Below are positions 26,499 to 37,411 of a stretch of DNA of 64,000 nt, one piece after another; within the stretch, counting starts at the first letter, position 1; every line of letters starts with the position of its first letter. Both the position numbers and the translations under genes were made by a program. The DNA is taken from positions 372,001-436,000 of the forward strand of contig NZ_AWFD01000001.1 of the NCBI RefSeq assembly GCF_000682735.1, given 5' to 3'. Below the pieces are notes generated by a model, which ran no database searches, had not been told where the DNA came from, and was given only the letters and a program-made list of their open reading frames with translations. The stretch is from Hyphomonas sp. CY54-11-8. Lineage in GTDB: Bacteria > Pseudomonadota > Alphaproteobacteria > Caulobacterales > Hyphomonadaceae.

Positions 26499-27937
26499 CC
26501 TGTAAACTGAAAGACCTGTTCCCTGATGCGCCGAATGGCGACACCGTCATCACCGGGATGACGGCGGACAGCCGTAACGTGAAACCGGGCTATCTGTTCG
26601 CGGCCCTGAAGGGCAGCGTCACCGACGGGCGCCGGTTCATTCCGGACGCGATCGAGAAGGGCGCCGTGGCGATCCTCTCCGGCGATGCGGCCGATGAGGT
26701 GTCCGTCACCCATATCGTCGATGACGAACCGCGCCGGGCGCTCGCGCTGGCCGCGAAGCGTTTCTACAATTCCCAGCCGGGCACCGTGGTGGCGGTCACC
26801 GGCACGAACGGCAAATCCTCCACCGTGGATTTCTGCCGCCAGATCTGGGCGCAAGCCGGGATAAAGTCCGCCTCCATGGGCACGCTGGGCGCCATCGGCC
26901 CCGAAGGTCATATCGATGTCGGCCACACGACGCCCGATCCGGTGACCATTCACGAAACGCTCGCCGAACTGACACGGCAGGGCGTCACCCATTGCGCGAT
27001 GGAGGCCTCCAGCCACGGCCTGGAACAGCACCGCCTCGACGGGGTGGACCTCTCCGCCGTCGCCTTCCTGAACTTCACGCAGGACCATCTCGATTACCAT
27101 TCGACGATGGAGGAATACCTCTCCGCCAAGCTGCGCCTGTTCCGTGAGCTTGGCCGGCCGGGTGTGCCCGCCATCGTCAATGCCGATTCCGAACAGTGCA
27201 ATGATTTCGAAGCCGCTGCCCTCGGCAATCTCATGCCGATCGTGTCCTTCGGCTGGCGCGGGGAGGACCTCTGGATCGACGAGATCATGCCGCGCGCCAC
27301 AGGGCAGATCCTGCATCTCTATTGGCGTGACGTGGAACAGAAGCCGCTGGAACTGCCGCTGATCGGTGAGTTCCAGGCGCTGAACGCGCTGGCCGCCGCC
27401 GCGATCTGCCTGTCGCTGGGCATGGAGTTCGACCAGGTCGCCGATGGCCTGACCCATCTGGAACCGGTCAAAGGCCGGATGGAGTTCATCGGCAAGACCG
27501 AATCCGGGGCCGCTGTCTTTGTCGATTATGCGCATACGCCGGACGGCCTGGACGTGCTGCTGCGCGCCGTACGCCCGCACACGGCCGGTGACCTGAAAGT
27601 CATCTTCGGCTGTGGCGGCGACCGCGACGCGCGCAAGCGTCCCCTCATGGGCGAGATCGCCGCCCGGCAGGCCGACGATGTGATCGTGACGGACGACAAT
27701 CCGCGGACGGAAGACGCCGCTGAAATCCGCAAGCAGGTTCTGGTCGGTTGCCCGGACGCCCGCGAGATCGGCGATCGCGGCGAAGCCATCCGCACCGTTA
27801 TCGCAGAGCTGAAAAAAGGCGACACGCTCGTCATTGCCGGCAAGGGTCACGAGACTGGCCAAATCATCGGCAAGGAAATCCATCCCTTCTCCGATCAGGA
27901 TACGGCGCGTGAAGCGCTGGGAGCGGTGCGTGCATGA
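26495..27937 (+). CDS. murE: UDP-MurNAc-tripeptide synthetase (meso-DAP-adding)
   Basis: Cytoplasmic Mur ligase of 480 residues adding the third amino acid of the stem peptide. ATP loop TGTNGKSST (102-110) and the DNPRTE motif near residue 405, which in MurE specifies meso-diaminopimelate, are visible, so the peptidoglycan should be DAP-type. Translation starts at GTG 26495, overlapping the ftsI stop by 4 bp. The central domain carries FTQDHLDYH and the C-terminal domain VDYAHTPDGL. Confidence 0.96.
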   Translation: MTCKLKDLFPDAPNGDTVITGMTADSRNVKPGYLFAALKGSVTDGRRFIPDAIEKGAVAILSGDAADEVSVTHIVDDEPRRALALAAKRFYNSQPGTVVAVTGTNGKSSTVDFCRQIWAQAGIKSASMGTLGAIGPEGHIDVGHTTPDPVTIHETLAELTRQGVTHCAMEASSHGLEQHRLDGVDLSAVAFLNFTQDHLDYHSTMEEYLSAKLRLFRELGRPGVPAIVNADSEQCNDFEAAALGNLMPIVSFGWRGEDLWIDEIMPRATGQILHLYWRDVEQKPLELPLIGEFQALNALAAAAICLSLGMEFDQVADGLTHLEPVKGRMEFIGKTESGAAVFVDYAHTPDGLDVLLRAVRPHTAGDLKVIFGCGGDRDARKRPLMGEIAARQADDVIVTDDNPRTEDAAEIRKQVLVGCPDAREIGDRGEAIRTVIAELKKGDTLVIAGKGHETGQIIGKEIHPFSDQDTAREALGAVRA

Positions 27938-29370
27938 CGAAACCGCTCTGGACCTCCGACGACATCACCCTTGCCACCGGCGGCATTGCGACTGCGCCCT
28001 TTACGGTGACGGGTACTGTGTCGATCGACACAAGGTCCCTGCAGCCGGGGGATCTGTTCGTTGCGCTGAAGGACCAGCGCGACGGGCATGACTTCGTCGA
28101 GGCCGCTTTCGAGGCCGGTGCCGCCGGGGCGCTCGTCTCCCGCAAGAAGGGAGAGGGGCCGCAGGTCGTCGCCGATGACACGCTGACAGCGCTGGAGCAG
28201 CTGGGCGTCGCAGCCCGGGCCCGCTGCGCTGCGCACCGCACGGCGATCACCGGCTCGGCCGGCAAGACCAGCGTCAAGGAAATGCTGGCGCGGATCTACC
28301 GCGCGCTTGGCCCGGCGCACTGGAGCCAGAAAAGTTTCAACAATCACTGGGGCGTCCCGCTGACGCTGGCCCGCATGCCGGAAGAGACTGAGCGTGCCGT
28401 CTTTGAAATCGGCATGTCGACCCCCGGCGAGATCGCCCCGCGCAGCCGCATGGTCCGTCCGCATACGGGGATCATCACCTGTATCGCCGGAGCGCACCTG
28501 GAGGGCCTTGGCAGCCTCGAAGCCGTCGCACGCGAGAAAGCCGATATCTTTGAAGGCCTTGAGGCAGGCGGCACCTTCATCCTGCCGTCGGACGACACCT
28601 TCTTCGAATATCTGGCAGACCGGGCACGGTCGCTGTGCCCGACCGGGAACATGGAATCCTTCGGCCGCGGGCCGGATGCGACCGCGCGCGTCGTCGGCTA
28701 TGAAACCGACGGTGTGACCAGCCGTATTCAGGTCGATGTGGTCGGCAAGCCGGTGCTGGTGAGGCTGGAAGCGGTTGGTGAACATTGGGCAATGAATGTC
28801 GCTGCTGCGCTGCTGGCAGCGACGCAAACCGGTGCGGCAGTCAATGACTGCGCCGAGGCGCTTTCGGGCTATGCCCCGCCGGCCGGACGCGGCACGGCCG
28901 AGCGCCTCGCCCTGCCCGGCGGCGGCAGTTTCCTGATGATCGATGACGCCTACAACGCCAATCCGGGCTCCATGCGAGCTGCACTTTCCTCATTGAAACA
29001 ACGCGGTGCAGGCAGGCGGCTGGTCGCGCTGGGTGAGATGCTGGAAATCGGCGATACGTCGGATGCGGAACATGCGGGCCTGGCCGGACCGGTCGTGGAG
29101 ACCGGCGCGGCGGGCGTGTTCCTGGCAGGGGACAAAATGACTCATCTGGCCGAGGCGCTGCCGACAGACCTGCAAAAGGTGTGGGCGCCAAAGGCCGACG
29201 AACTTCTTAATGCACTGGAAAATGCACTTCGGGATGGCGACGTGGTCTTGATCAAAGGCTCGAATGCATCCGGGATGGGACGACTAGCAGACCGTTTGCG
29301 CCAATGGAGTGCAACGGCAGACATGGGCAAGATGGCAAGCGGCACAGAAGGTGCTGCAGGGGTTAGTTGA
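27934..29370 (+). CDS. murF: UDP-MurNAc-tripeptide:D-Ala-D-Ala ligase
   Basis: Adds D-Ala-D-Ala to complete the UDP-MurNAc-pentapeptide. The 478-residue protein has N-terminal substrate domain ([17 protein letters not shown]), ATP loop ITGSAGKTS (106-113), the [16 protein letters not shown] block and C-terminal [15 protein letters not shown] motif, all characteristic of MurF. The glycine-loop has S-A-G-K-T in place of the more common N-G-K-T, a known MurF variant. Start overlaps murE by 4 bp and its TGA shares the A of the mraY ATG. Confidence 0.96.
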   Translation: MTKPLWTSDDITLATGGIATAPFTVTGTVSIDTRSLQPGDLFVALKDQRDGHDFVEAAFEAGAAGALVSRKKGEGPQVVADDTLTALEQLGVAARARCAAHRTAITGSAGKTSVKEMLARIYRALGPAHWSQKSFNNHWGVPLTLARMPEETERAVFEIGMSTPGEIAPRSRMVRPHTGIITCIAGAHLEGLGSLEAVAREKADIFEGLEAGGTFILPSDDTFFEYLADRARSLCPTGNMESFGRGPDATARVVGYETDGVTSRIQVDVVGKPVLVRLEAVGEHWAMNVAAALLAATQTGAAVNDCAEALSGYAPPAGRGTAERLALPGGGSFLMIDDAYNANPGSMRAALSSLKQRGAGRRLVALGEMLEIGDTSDAEHAGLAGPVVETGAAGVFLAGDKMTHLAEALPTDLQKVWAPKADELLNALENALRDGDVVLIKGSNASGMGRLADRLRQWSATADMGKMASGTEGAAGVS

Positions 29371-30563
29371 TGCTGTACGAATGGCTGGCCGCTGACAGCG
29401 GTATCCTGAACGTTCTCAACTATATTACTTTCCGCACAGGCGCGGCCGTGGTCACGGCGTTCCTGGTGACGGTGATATTTGGCGACACCATCATCAATTT
29501 CCTGCGCGCCCGCCAGGGCAAGGGCCAGCCCATTCGCGACCTGTCGCTGGAACAGCAGCTGGAAAAGCGCGGTACACCGACCATGGGCGGCTTCCTGATC
29601 TGGCTCGGCCTGGTCGTCGGCGTCCTGCTCTGGGCGAACCTGAATAATCCTTACATCTGGGTCACCCTGTTCGTGACCCTGTCCTACGCAATCCTCGGCT
29701 TCCTCGATGACTATGCCAAGGTGACCAAGCAGACCGATGCTGGTGTTTCCGCCAAGGTGCGCTTGCTGGCCGGTTTCGGCATTGCCGCCGTGGCCTGTGC
29801 GTTCATCATGGGCCTGCACGGCGCGCACACGCCCGAAGGCCATGCTGAATGGGGCGCGCTGAACGGCCTGGCCGAGCAGATTGCTGCCTTCGCGCCGCAA
29901 ACCAGCGTGACGCCGGCTGATCCGGATTTCTCCGGCGGTGTCGCGGTGCCCTTCGTCAACAACTACTTCCTGCCGCTCGGCATGTTCTTCATCCTGTTCG
30001 GGATGATCGTCGTGGTCGGCAGTGCCAATGCAGTGAACTTCACCGATGGCCTCGATGGCCTCGCCATTGTGCCGATGACGTTCGCCGCAGCCGCGTATGC
30101 GATGATCGCCTACCTGACCGGTAACTTCGTCTTCGCCGAATATCTCGGTATCCAGTTCGCGCCGGGCGCAGGGGAGCTGGCCGTGCTGCTGGGCGCCATG
30201 ATGGGCGCAGGCATGGGGTTCCTCTGGTACAATGCCTATCCGGCGAAAGTCTTCATGGGTGATACCGGCTCGCTCGGCCTCGGCGGCATGCTGGGCGTCG
30301 TGGCCGTGGCGACCAAGCATGAGTTCGCGCTCGTTGTGATCGGCGGCCTGTTCGTGATCGAGGCGCTGTCCGTGATCATGCAGGTCATCTGGTTCAAGCT
30401 GACCCGACGCCTGACCGGCGAAGGCAAGCGCATCTTCCTGATGGCGCCGCTGCACCACCATTTCCAGAAGAAGAACTGGCCGGAGACCCGGGTCGTCGTC
30501 CGCTTCTGGATCCTGTCCGTCCTGTTCGCCCTTGCGGGCCTTGCAACCCTGAAGCTGAGGTGA
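29370..30563 (+). CDS. mraY: Phospho-MurNAc-pentapeptide translocase MraY
   Basis: Integral membrane enzyme that transfers phospho-MurNAc-pentapeptide to undecaprenyl phosphate, giving lipid I. From the ATG at 29370 (TGATG junction with murF) it is 397 residues with about ten helices. Catalytic acidic motifs are [10 protein letters not shown] (about 108-117), [10 protein letters not shown] (about 222-231) and [13 protein letters not shown], followed by the histidine-rich [15 protein letters not shown] loop near residue 360. A TTG three bases upstream also reads in frame but is less likely. Confidence 0.97.
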   Translation: MLYEWLAADSGILNVLNYITFRTGAAVVTAFLVTVIFGDTIINFLRARQGKGQPIRDLSLEQQLEKRGTPTMGGFLIWLGLVVGVLLWANLNNPYIWVTLFVTLSYAILGFLDDYAKVTKQTDAGVSAKVRLLAGFGIAAVACAFIMGLHGAHTPEGHAEWGALNGLAEQIAAFAPQTSVTPADPDFSGGVAVPFVNNYFLPLGMFFILFGMIVVVGSANAVNFTDGLDGLAIVPMTFAAAAYAMIAYLTGNFVFAEYLGIQFAPGAGELAVLLGAMMGAGMGFLWYNAYPAKVFMGDTGSLGLGGMLGVVAVATKHEFALVVIGGLFVIEALSVIMQVIWFKLTRRLTGEGKRIFLMAPLHHHFQKKNWPETRVVVRFWILSVLFALAGLATLKLR

Positions 30564-30573
30564 GCGAGCGCGC

Positions 30574-31989
30574 ATGATCCCGATCACGGAATACGCAGGA
30601 AGGGATGTTGCGGTGTTCGGCCTTGGCCGCACCGGCCTTTCCGCTGCCAAGGCCCTGAAGGCCGGCGGCGCGCGTGTTCATGCGTGGGATGACAATGAAG
30701 ACACCCGCCGTAAGGCGGAAGCCGCGGGCCTGACCCTGTCAGACATCAACAAGCGCGACTGGCAGACCTTTGCCGCGCTCGTCCTGTCACCGGGCATTCC
30801 CTACAAATTCCCACAGCCGCACCGCATCGTGCGCATGGCAGAAATGACCGGCGTGCCGATCGTCGGGGACATGGAACTCTTCGCCCGCGCCGTGCAGAGC
30901 CTGCCGGAACGCGGCCGCCCGAAGATTGTCGGCATCACCGGCACGAACGGCAAGTCGACGACGACGGCCCTGATCGGGCATATCCTGAAGCAGGCTGGCC
31001 GCGACGCGCGGATCGGCGGGAACATCGGCACCGGCGTGCTGGACCTGGCGGCCCTGCATGCCAATGCGATCTATGTGCTGGAACTCAGCTCCTACCAGTT
31101 GGACCTGGTGAAGAGCCTGCACTGCGATGTGGCTGTCCTGCTGAATATCAGCCCGGACCATCTGGACCGCCATGGCGGCATGGAAGGCTATCAGGCTGCC
31201 AAGATGCGGATCTTCCAGAACCAGACCGAGCGGGACACTGCCGTGGTCGGGTTCGATGATGTGGTCACCCAGTCCATTGCCATCGGCCTCGCGGCGCGCG
31301 GGCCGGCCCGTGTGGTGCAGGTCTCCTCCAGTTATGCGCTCGGCCGCGGTGTAAGCGCCGTGGACGGACGGCTCTACGATTCCAACAGCGGCAATGCCGT
31401 CTTCGTTGGCAACCTCGCCGAATGCGCCGCACTGCCGGGCAAGCACAATCACCAGAACGCCGTCGCGGCCTATGCGGCCTGCCGGGCCCTCGGCCTTGAT
31501 CCGCAGACCATCATGGAAGGTCTCAGAACCTTCCCGGGTCTTGCGCACCGCATGGAACGCGTCGGCGAGATCGAAGGCGTGCGCTTCATCAACGACTCCA
31601 AGGCCACGAATGCGCAGGCCGCCGAGCAGGCGCTGAAGTCTTACGACAATATTTACTGGATTGCCGGCGGCGTGCCCAAAGCTGACGGCATCGGCCCGCT
31701 GACGCCTTACTTCCCGCGCATCAACAAGGCCTATCTGATCGGCGAGGCGGAAGAGGCGTTTGCCTCCACGCTGAAGGGAAAGGTGGCCACCCAAGGCTGC
31801 GGAACCCTTGAAAATGCCGTTCAGGCTGCCTTCCGCGATGCCAGAAACGCCGGAATCGACCATCCGGTCATTCTTCTTTCACCAGCCTGTGCGAGCTTTG
31901 ACCAGTTCCGCGATTTTGAGCACCGGGGCGATACGTTCCGGTCGATCGTGGAGGCGATGATGCCCACAGAGCTGAGGGAATTGGCTTGA
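30574..31989 (+). CDS. murD: UDP-MurNAc-L-alanine:D-glutamate ligase
   Basis: Adds D-glutamate to UDP-MurNAc-L-Ala. The 471-residue protein starts with a Rossmann-like nucleotide-sugar domain (VAVFGLGRTGLSAAKAL, 12-28), then the ATP loop GITGTNGKSTTT (120-131), ELSSYQLD, and the C-terminal FINDSKATNAQAAEQAL block. Length is at the upper end of the family but the domain order is standard. Ten bases separate it from mraY and its stop overlaps the ftsW start. Confidence 0.96.
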   Translation: MIPITEYAGRDVAVFGLGRTGLSAAKALKAGGARVHAWDDNEDTRRKAEAAGLTLSDINKRDWQTFAALVLSPGIPYKFPQPHRIVRMAEMTGVPIVGDMELFARAVQSLPERGRPKIVGITGTNGKSTTTALIGHILKQAGRDARIGGNIGTGVLDLAALHANAIYVLELSSYQLDLVKSLHCDVAVLLNISPDHLDRHGGMEGYQAAKMRIFQNQTERDTAVVGFDDVVTQSIAIGLAARGPARVVQVSSSYALGRGVSAVDGRLYDSNSGNAVFVGNLAECAALPGKHNHQNAVAAYAACRALGLDPQTIMEGLRTFPGLAHRMERVGEIEGVRFINDSKATNAQAAEQALKSYDNIYWIAGGVPKADGIGPLTPYFPRINKAYLIGEAEEAFASTLKGKVATQGCGTLENAVQAAFRDARNAGIDHPVILLSPACASFDQFRDFEHRGDTFRSIVEAMMPTELRELA

Positions 31990-33140
31990 GCTACACGGCC
32001 ACAGCGCCATTTCTTGCCCGGTCTGACACGTCCTGGTTCATGGAATGGCGGCGAACAGTAGATTGGGGCCTGCTAGCAGGGTCCTTTTTCCTGATGGCGA
32101 TCGGCCTTCTGATGTCGCTCGCGGCTGGCCCGAGCGCGGCGGCGCGCATCGGCTATGACAACCCCTATTTCTTCCCCATGCGCCAGTCGCTGTTTGCGGC
32201 GGCGGGCGTCATCCTGTTGCTCGGCACCAGCATGCTGGACCGGGCCTGGGCGCGGCGCTTCGCGGCCGTGCTGCTGCTGGGCTGTATCGGTCTGATGGTC
32301 TATATCCTGGTCGGCGGCGGACATGAGGCCAAAGGCGCGCATCGCTGGATCCGGGTCGCCGGATTCTCGCTGCAGCCGTCCGAAGCGGCCAAGCCCGCAC
32401 TGATCGTCATGTCTGGCTGGCTGCTGGCGCAGCGCGAACTCTATCCGAACCGGATCTGGGAAACTGTCGCGTTCATCTTCTTCGCGGTCACGGTCGGCCT
32501 GTTCCTGCTGCAGCCGGATGTCGGCCAGTCTTTCCTGCTGACCGTTGCCTTTATCGTCACTTTCTTTGTCAGCGGCCTGCCCTGGCGCTGGGGCGCGGCC
32601 TTTGCCGGCGGCGGTGTCGCGCTCGGCGGTATGCTTTATGCGCTGCTGCCGCACGTGCGCGACCGGATCCGCGGCTTTGCCAATGTCCAGCATGGCGACC
32701 ATTCGCAGATCGACCGCGCGGCCGAAGCCATCGGGCGCGGCGGCCTGTTCGGTGTCGGCCCGGGGGAGGGCCTGGTCAAGGCGCACCTTCCTGATGCGCA
32801 TACGGACTTTATCTTCGCGGTCATGGCGGAAGAGTTCGGCCTTGTCGCCGCGATCGTGCTGCTGGCGGCTTTCGCGCTCATGCTCCTGCGCGGCTTCCGG
32901 GCGTCGGCACGGGTGGAAGATGGATATGCCCGGGCGGCAAGTGCCGGACTTTTCACGCTTTTTGGTCTTCAGGCTGCCATAAACCTGGCAGTAAATCTGG
33001 CCCTGATCCCGCCGAAAGGGATGACACTGCCATTTGTCTCCTATGGCGGCTCGTCCATGCTCGGCACGGCATTGACTCTGGGCCTTGCGCTGGCACTTGT
33101 GCGCGGACAAGGTACGCGCACAAGGGGCCGGTATGGCTGA
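31986..33140 (+). CDS. ftsW: Septal peptidoglycan polymerase FtsW
   Basis: SEDS-family lipid II polymerase working with FtsI at the septum; 384 residues with about ten helices. Conserved SEDS stretches include [24 protein letters not shown] (about 116-139), [13 protein letters not shown] with the catalytic Asp region, and the C-terminal [19 protein letters not shown]. The full frame starts with TTG at 31986, overlapping the murD stop; an ATG at 32040 would shorten the cytoplasmic N-terminus by 18 residues and is a plausible alternative. Confidence 0.95.
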   Translation: MSYTATAPFLARSDTSWFMEWRRTVDWGLLAGSFFLMAIGLLMSLAAGPSAAARIGYDNPYFFPMRQSLFAAAGVILLLGTSMLDRAWARRFAAVLLLGCIGLMVYILVGGGHEAKGAHRWIRVAGFSLQPSEAAKPALIVMSGWLLAQRELYPNRIWETVAFIFFAVTVGLFLLQPDVGQSFLLTVAFIVTFFVSGLPWRWGAAFAGGGVALGGMLYALLPHVRDRIRGFANVQHGDHSQIDRAAEAIGRGGLFGVGPGEGLVKAHLPDAHTDFIFAVMAEEFGLVAAIVLLAAFALMLLRGFRASARVEDGYARAASAGLFTLFGLQAAINLAVNLALIPPKGMTLPFVSYGGSSMLGTALTLGLALALVRGQGTRTRGRYG

Positions 33141-34245
33141 CGATACGAACGGAAAACTGGGCGGAAAACTGGTCATCATCGCGGCAGGCGGGACCGGCGG
33201 GCACATGTTCCCGGCGCGCGCCTTTGCCGACGAGATGCGTAAACGGGGCTGGCGCGTTGGCCTGATCTCCGACAGCCGCGGTCTCCATTATGCCAGCGAT
33301 TTCCCGGCAGAATGGAAGGAAGAGGTGTTCGCCGCCTCCCCGAACTTCCGCAAGCCATGGACCCTGCCGGGCGCTTTCCTGAAGATCCAGGCCGGCATTG
33401 GGATGGCCAAGCGGATCATGAAGGAAAAGAAGCCGGCGCTCGTCGCAGGCTTTGGCGGCTATCCGGCGTTTCCGGCTTTGGCTGCGGCGAAGGCGCGCAA
33501 AGTGCCGATCCTGATCCACGAACAGAATTCCGTGCTTGGACGGGTGAACCGCAACATGGCACCAAATGCTGCTGTCATCGCCAGCGGGTTCGACCGGCTG
33601 GACCGACTGCCGAAGGGCAAGCCGCACAAGGCGGTCGGCAATCCTGTCCGCGCCCCGATCCTCGCCGTAAGGGACCAGCCCTATCCGTCCACAGATGACA
33701 AGCTGACCATTCTTGTCACCGGCGGCAGCCAGGGCTCGCAGATCATCGGCGAGAGTGTTCCGCTGGCGATTGCCAATCACATCCCCGCGCCGCTGCGTGC
33801 CCGCCTGAAAGTAGTCCAGCAGGTGCGCGCCGAACAGCTGGAGAAGGTGAAAGACATCTACGACAAGGTCATGGTCGAGGCCGAGCTGGCACCGTTCTTC
33901 TCCGACATGCCGGAGAAACTTGCGGCCGCCCATCTTGTGATCGCGCGCAGCGGCGCAGGGACGGTCAGCGAACTCGCCGTTGTCGGCCGCCCCTCGATCC
34001 TGATCCCGCTGGCCATCGCCATGGATGACCATCAGGCCGCCAATGCCGAAGCCCTGACGGATGTGGGCGCGGCTGACATGATCCTCGAGGCGAACCTTTA
34101 TCCTGCATTGCTGGGCGAGTTGATCGCGGCACGCCTGTCCGATGTGGACGAACTGAAACAACGCGCCGAAGTGGCGAAGAAATCGGCCAAGGTGAATGCG
34201 GCAGGAGATCTTGCCGACCTCGCCGAAGCCGTGGCCCTGCACTGA
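33133..34245 (+). CDS. murG: UDP-GlcNAc:lipid I GlcNAc transferase
   Basis: Peripheral membrane GT-B glycosyltransferase converting lipid I to lipid II. From the ATG at 33133 (8-bp overlap with ftsW) it is 370 residues. N-terminal lipid/acceptor loop [12 protein letters not shown] (17-28), second G loop [23 protein letters not shown], and the donor-binding VTGGSQGSQ and [23 protein letters not shown] blocks are all present. Confidence 0.96.
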   Translation: MADDTNGKLGGKLVIIAAGGTGGHMFPARAFADEMRKRGWRVGLISDSRGLHYASDFPAEWKEEVFAASPNFRKPWTLPGAFLKIQAGIGMAKRIMKEKKPALVAGFGGYPAFPALAAAKARKVPILIHEQNSVLGRVNRNMAPNAAVIASGFDRLDRLPKGKPHKAVGNPVRAPILAVRDQPYPSTDDKLTILVTGGSQGSQIIGESVPLAIANHIPAPLRARLKVVQQVRAEQLEKVKDIYDKVMVEAELAPFFSDMPEKLAAAHLVIARSGAGTVSELAVVGRPSILIPLAIAMDDHQAANAEALTDVGAADMILEANLYPALLGELIAARLSDVDELKQRAEVAKKSAKVNAAGDLADLAEAVALH

Positions 34246-34309
34246 GGTCTCGACCGGCACCCCGACTTGGCGCAGCATGACACACACCAGACTCCGGAGA
34301 CCTTAGAAC

Positions 34310-35740
34310 ATGGCTTCCCCAACACCTTTTGATCTTGGCCCGGCTCATATCGTTGGCATTGGCGGTATCGGGATGTCCGGCATCGCCGATGTGATGATCA
34401 CGATGGGTTATGATGTGCAGGGGTCCGACATCAAGGATTCCGACAACATTGAGCGCCTGCGCCAGCGCGGGGCGAAGGTCTTCATCGGGCACAAGGCGGA
34501 CAACGTCAAAGGCGCCGGGACGGTGATCATTTCGTCCGCCATCAAGGGCGACAATCCGGAAGTCGCCGCGGCGCGCGCCGCCGGTATCCCGGTCGTGCGC
34601 CGGGCCAACATGCTGGCTGAAATCACGCGCCTCAAATACACGGTTTGCGTTGCGGGCACCCATGGCAAGACGACGACAACGTCCATGGTGGCGGCCCTGC
34701 TGGACGGGTCCGGGATCGACCCGACCGTCATCAATGGCGGCATCATCCACGCCTATGGTTCGAACTACAAGGCGGGCGAAAGCGACTGGATGGTCGTGGA
34801 AAGCGACGAAAGCGACGGGACGTTCACGAAACTGCACCCTACCTGCGCCATTGTCACGAACATCGATCCGGAACACATGGACCATTACGGTTCCATGGAG
34901 AAACTTCGCGAGGCATTCGATGTCTTTGTCGAAAACCTTCCCTTCTACGGGTTTGCCGTTCTGTGTACCGACCACCCGGAAGTGCAGGCGCTCGCCGCAC
35001 GGGTGACGGACCGTCGCCGTATCACCTATGGCTTCAACCGGCAGGCTGATATCCGCGCCGTGAATCTGGAAACCGACCTGGCCGGCGCGCACTTTGATGT
35101 CGCGCTGCGCCGCCCCGGATCGGCCATGCCGCGCATGATCGAAGGTCTGACCCTGCCCATGGCGGGCGAGCACAATGTGCAGAACTCCCTCGCGGCAATT
35201 GCCGTGGCGCTGGAACTCGGTGCGACGGACGAGCAGATCCGGAACGCCCTGATCAGTTTCGGCGGCGTGAAGCGCCGGTTTACATCGGTGGGGGAGTGGA
35301 CCCCGGTTGCCGGCGAAGCGCCGGTCCGCATCATCGACGACTACGGCCACCACCCGGTGGAGATCACCGCCGTGCTGAAAGCCGCCCGGGCCATGCAGGG
35401 ACAGGGGCAAATCATCGCCGTTTGCCAGCCGCACCGTTACACCCGCCTGCGGGACCTGTTCGAAGAATTCTCACGATGTTTTGACCAGGCGGACGAAGTG
35501 CTTGTCGCGCCAGTCTATGAGGCGGGCGAAAGCCCGATCGAAGGCTATGACGCTGAATCGCTCGTCGCATCCATCCGGCGGCATGGCCACCGGTCGGTGT
35601 CGCTGCTGGATTCGCTGGAGAATTTGCCCGGCGTGATCCGGTCGCAAGCAGGGCCCGGCACCATGGTCGTTTGCCTCGGCGCGGGCGACATTACCCGCTA
35701 TGCCGGAGACCTTGCCTCCAAGCTGGAAACCACAAGCTGA
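34310..35740 (+). CDS. murC: UDP-MurNAc:L-alanine ligase
   Basis: First Mur ligase, adding L-alanine to UDP-MurNAc; 476 residues. UDP-binding [13 protein letters not shown] near the N-terminus, ATP loop [11 protein letters not shown] (115-125), [11 protein letters not shown], and the C-terminal [18 protein letters not shown] motif identify it. A 64-bp gap separates it from murG. In most alphaproteobacteria murB, ddl, ftsQ, ftsA and ftsZ follow; here an unrelated transporter gene does. Confidence 0.96.
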   Translation: MASPTPFDLGPAHIVGIGGIGMSGIADVMITMGYDVQGSDIKDSDNIERLRQRGAKVFIGHKADNVKGAGTVIISSAIKGDNPEVAAARAAGIPVVRRANMLAEITRLKYTVCVAGTHGKTTTTSMVAALLDGSGIDPTVINGGIIHAYGSNYKAGESDWMVVESDESDGTFTKLHPTCAIVTNIDPEHMDHYGSMEKLREAFDVFVENLPFYGFAVLCTDHPEVQALAARVTDRRRITYGFNRQADIRAVNLETDLAGAHFDVALRRPGSAMPRMIEGLTLPMAGEHNVQNSLAAIAVALELGATDEQIRNALISFGGVKRRFTSVGEWTPVAGEAPVRIIDDYGHHPVEITAVLKAARAMQGQGQIIAVCQPHRYTRLRDLFEEFSRCFDQADEVLVAPVYEAGESPIEGYDAESLVASIRRHGHRSVSLLDSLENLPGVIRSQAGPGTMVVCLGAGDITRYAGDLASKLETTS

Positions 35741-35848
35741 CCTCGCGGCAGGTGCCGCAGACTGACTCTTCCCCTTTGCCTTGCAATGTCGCAGGCTGGA
35801 CGAAACCGCCCGGCAAGAGGCGACTATTGGCCAAGGGAGTGAAACTAA

Positions 35849-37342
35849 ATGAGCGACACGCAGGTTGTCGGACCGGTGCTGGCTGTGCCCGAATCCGAGA
35901 CGGAGCGCGCTGACGGCGGGCCGTTCGGGATCAAGGGACTGGCCTGGGCGATCTTCGAAGGCGCGCGCAATCCCTATTACAACCTGATCGTCATTTATGT
36001 TTTTGCGCCCTATTTCGCAAAAGAGATGGCCGGGGGCGGTGAGCATGGTCTCAGCCTTTCCGGCCTGACGGTTACGATTGCAGGCATCGCAACAGCCCTG
36101 ACGGCGCCTTTCCTGGGAGTCATCGCTGACAAGGCGGGCCGGCGGAAGCCGCCGATCGCCTTCTTCATGGCGCTCATGTTCGTCTGCTCGTTCAGCCTTT
36201 GGTGGGCGCGCCCGGAAGGCCCGCTGACCATGTGGCCGACCATGGCCGTCCTCGCGGTGGCCTATTGCTGCTACGGCTACTCGGAAGTGCTGCACAATGC
36301 GATGCTGCCGAATGCGGGCCGGCCAAGCGCCTTGCCCTATATCTCCGGCCTGGGCCTTTCGCTAGGCAACATTCTGAGCGTCGGGATTCTTGTCTTCTTC
36401 CTGTTCGGCCTGTTGCTGCCCGGATCGGGATTGCCATTTGCACCGGCAGAACAGGTGATCAAGCTGGACCGGGAGACCTTTGCGCCGGAACGGTTCGCCG
36501 GGCCGTTTGTCGCGGTCTGGATGGCCGTGCTGCTGATCCCGTTCTTCATCTTCATGCCGGACGGTATCAAGGGTGGCCAGAGCACAACCTGGAAACAGGC
36601 GGCGGCGGACGTATTTCGCGGTGAAGACCGCCATTCCGGGAATGCACAGAACCTGATTGAGCGTGGGAAGGTGCTGTTTGGCTACCTGAAAGGCCTGTTC
36701 AAGGAGCACCCGCAGACCATGCGGTTCCTGATCGCCCGCACCATCTATGCCGATGCGATGTCAGCGCTGCTGACGCTTGGCGCGGTCTATGCCGGCACCT
36801 TCCTCGGCTGGACCGGCGTCGAAATCCTGTTCTTTGGGATCACAGGCGTTCTTTTCGGGGCAGTCGGCGGCTTTGTGGGCGGTTATCTGGACCGCCTTCT
36901 TGGACCGAAGCTGGCGCTTGTCTGGGAGATTTCCGCGCTGGTGATCCTGCTGCTCGCGCAGCTCTCGATCACGCCGGACGCGCTGTTCTTCGGCTTGCTA
37001 CCGGCCAACACGCCCATCTGGGACAGCCCGTTCTTCAGCACGCTGTCTGACATCACCTATTTCCTGTTCGTGATCCCGGTTGCAATCGCCGTGGTCGCGT
37101 CGATTTCATCGAGCCGGTACATGCTGGTGCATATTGCCCCGCGCGACCGGATCGGAGAATTCTTCGGCCTCTATGCCATCGCCGGGACAGTGACGGTGTG
37201 GATGGGCCCCGGTATCGTCAGCCTGCTCACCTGGGTGACCGGCAATCAGCGGATCGGCATGGGCGGTATCGGGTTCATGTTCCTGGCCGGATTGATCATC
37301 CTCTGGAAAGTCCACGCGCCGAAACGTGGTTTTGAAGACTGA
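35849..37342 (+). CDS. UMF1-family MFS transporter (Atg22-like)
   Basis: A 497-residue inner-membrane protein with about eleven or twelve helices. The opening GLAWAIFEGARNPYYNLIVIYVFAPYF and the D-K-A-G-R-R-K-P loop between helices 2 and 3 are typical of the UMF1/Atg22-like branch of the major facilitator superfamily; a long cytoplasmic loop (about 245-285) splits the two halves. The ATG at 35849 follows AAGGGAGTGAAACTAA. Atg22 relatives export amino acids from vacuoles in yeast, but bacterial substrates are not established. A strong terminator follows at 37352. Confidence 0.85.
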   Translation: MSDTQVVGPVLAVPESETERADGGPFGIKGLAWAIFEGARNPYYNLIVIYVFAPYFAKEMAGGGEHGLSLSGLTVTIAGIATALTAPFLGVIADKAGRRKPPIAFFMALMFVCSFSLWWARPEGPLTMWPTMAVLAVAYCCYGYSEVLHNAMLPNAGRPSALPYISGLGLSLGNILSVGILVFFLFGLLLPGSGLPFAPAEQVIKLDRETFAPERFAGPFVAVWMAVLLIPFFIFMPDGIKGGQSTTWKQAAADVFRGEDRHSGNAQNLIERGKVLFGYLKGLFKEHPQTMRFLIARTIYADAMSALLTLGAVYAGTFLGWTGVEILFFGITGVLFGAVGGFVGGYLDRLLGPKLALVWEISALVILLLAQLSITPDALFFGLLPANTPIWDSPFFSTLSDITYFLFVIPVAIAVVASISSSRYMLVHIAPRDRIGEFFGLYAIAGTVTVWMGPGIVSLLTWVTGNQRIGMGGIGFMFLAGLIILWKVHAPKRGFED

Positions 37343-37351
37343 TCCCATAAA

Positions 37352-37383
37352 GGAAGGCCGGCCTCCTGAGAGGCCAGCCTTCC
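37352..37383. terminator. Bidirectional terminator between MFS and tad genes
   Basis: GGAAGGC (37352-37358) pairs with GCCTTCC (37377-37383) and, after one mismatch, GGCCTC (37360-37365) with GAGGCC (37370-37375) around a CTGA loop: a 13-bp stem with one mismatch. It sits between the convergent MFS and pseudopilin genes. There is no strong U-tract on either side. Confidence 0.65.
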
Positions 37384-37411
37384 GGTAAATGCTCCTGGGA
37401 GAGGAGTTGGA

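Noticed and set aside
29142..30650. Long minus-strand open frame opposite murF/mraY
   Set aside because: Antisense shadow of mraY; His/Asp/Glu-rich composition typical of reverse-frame reading.
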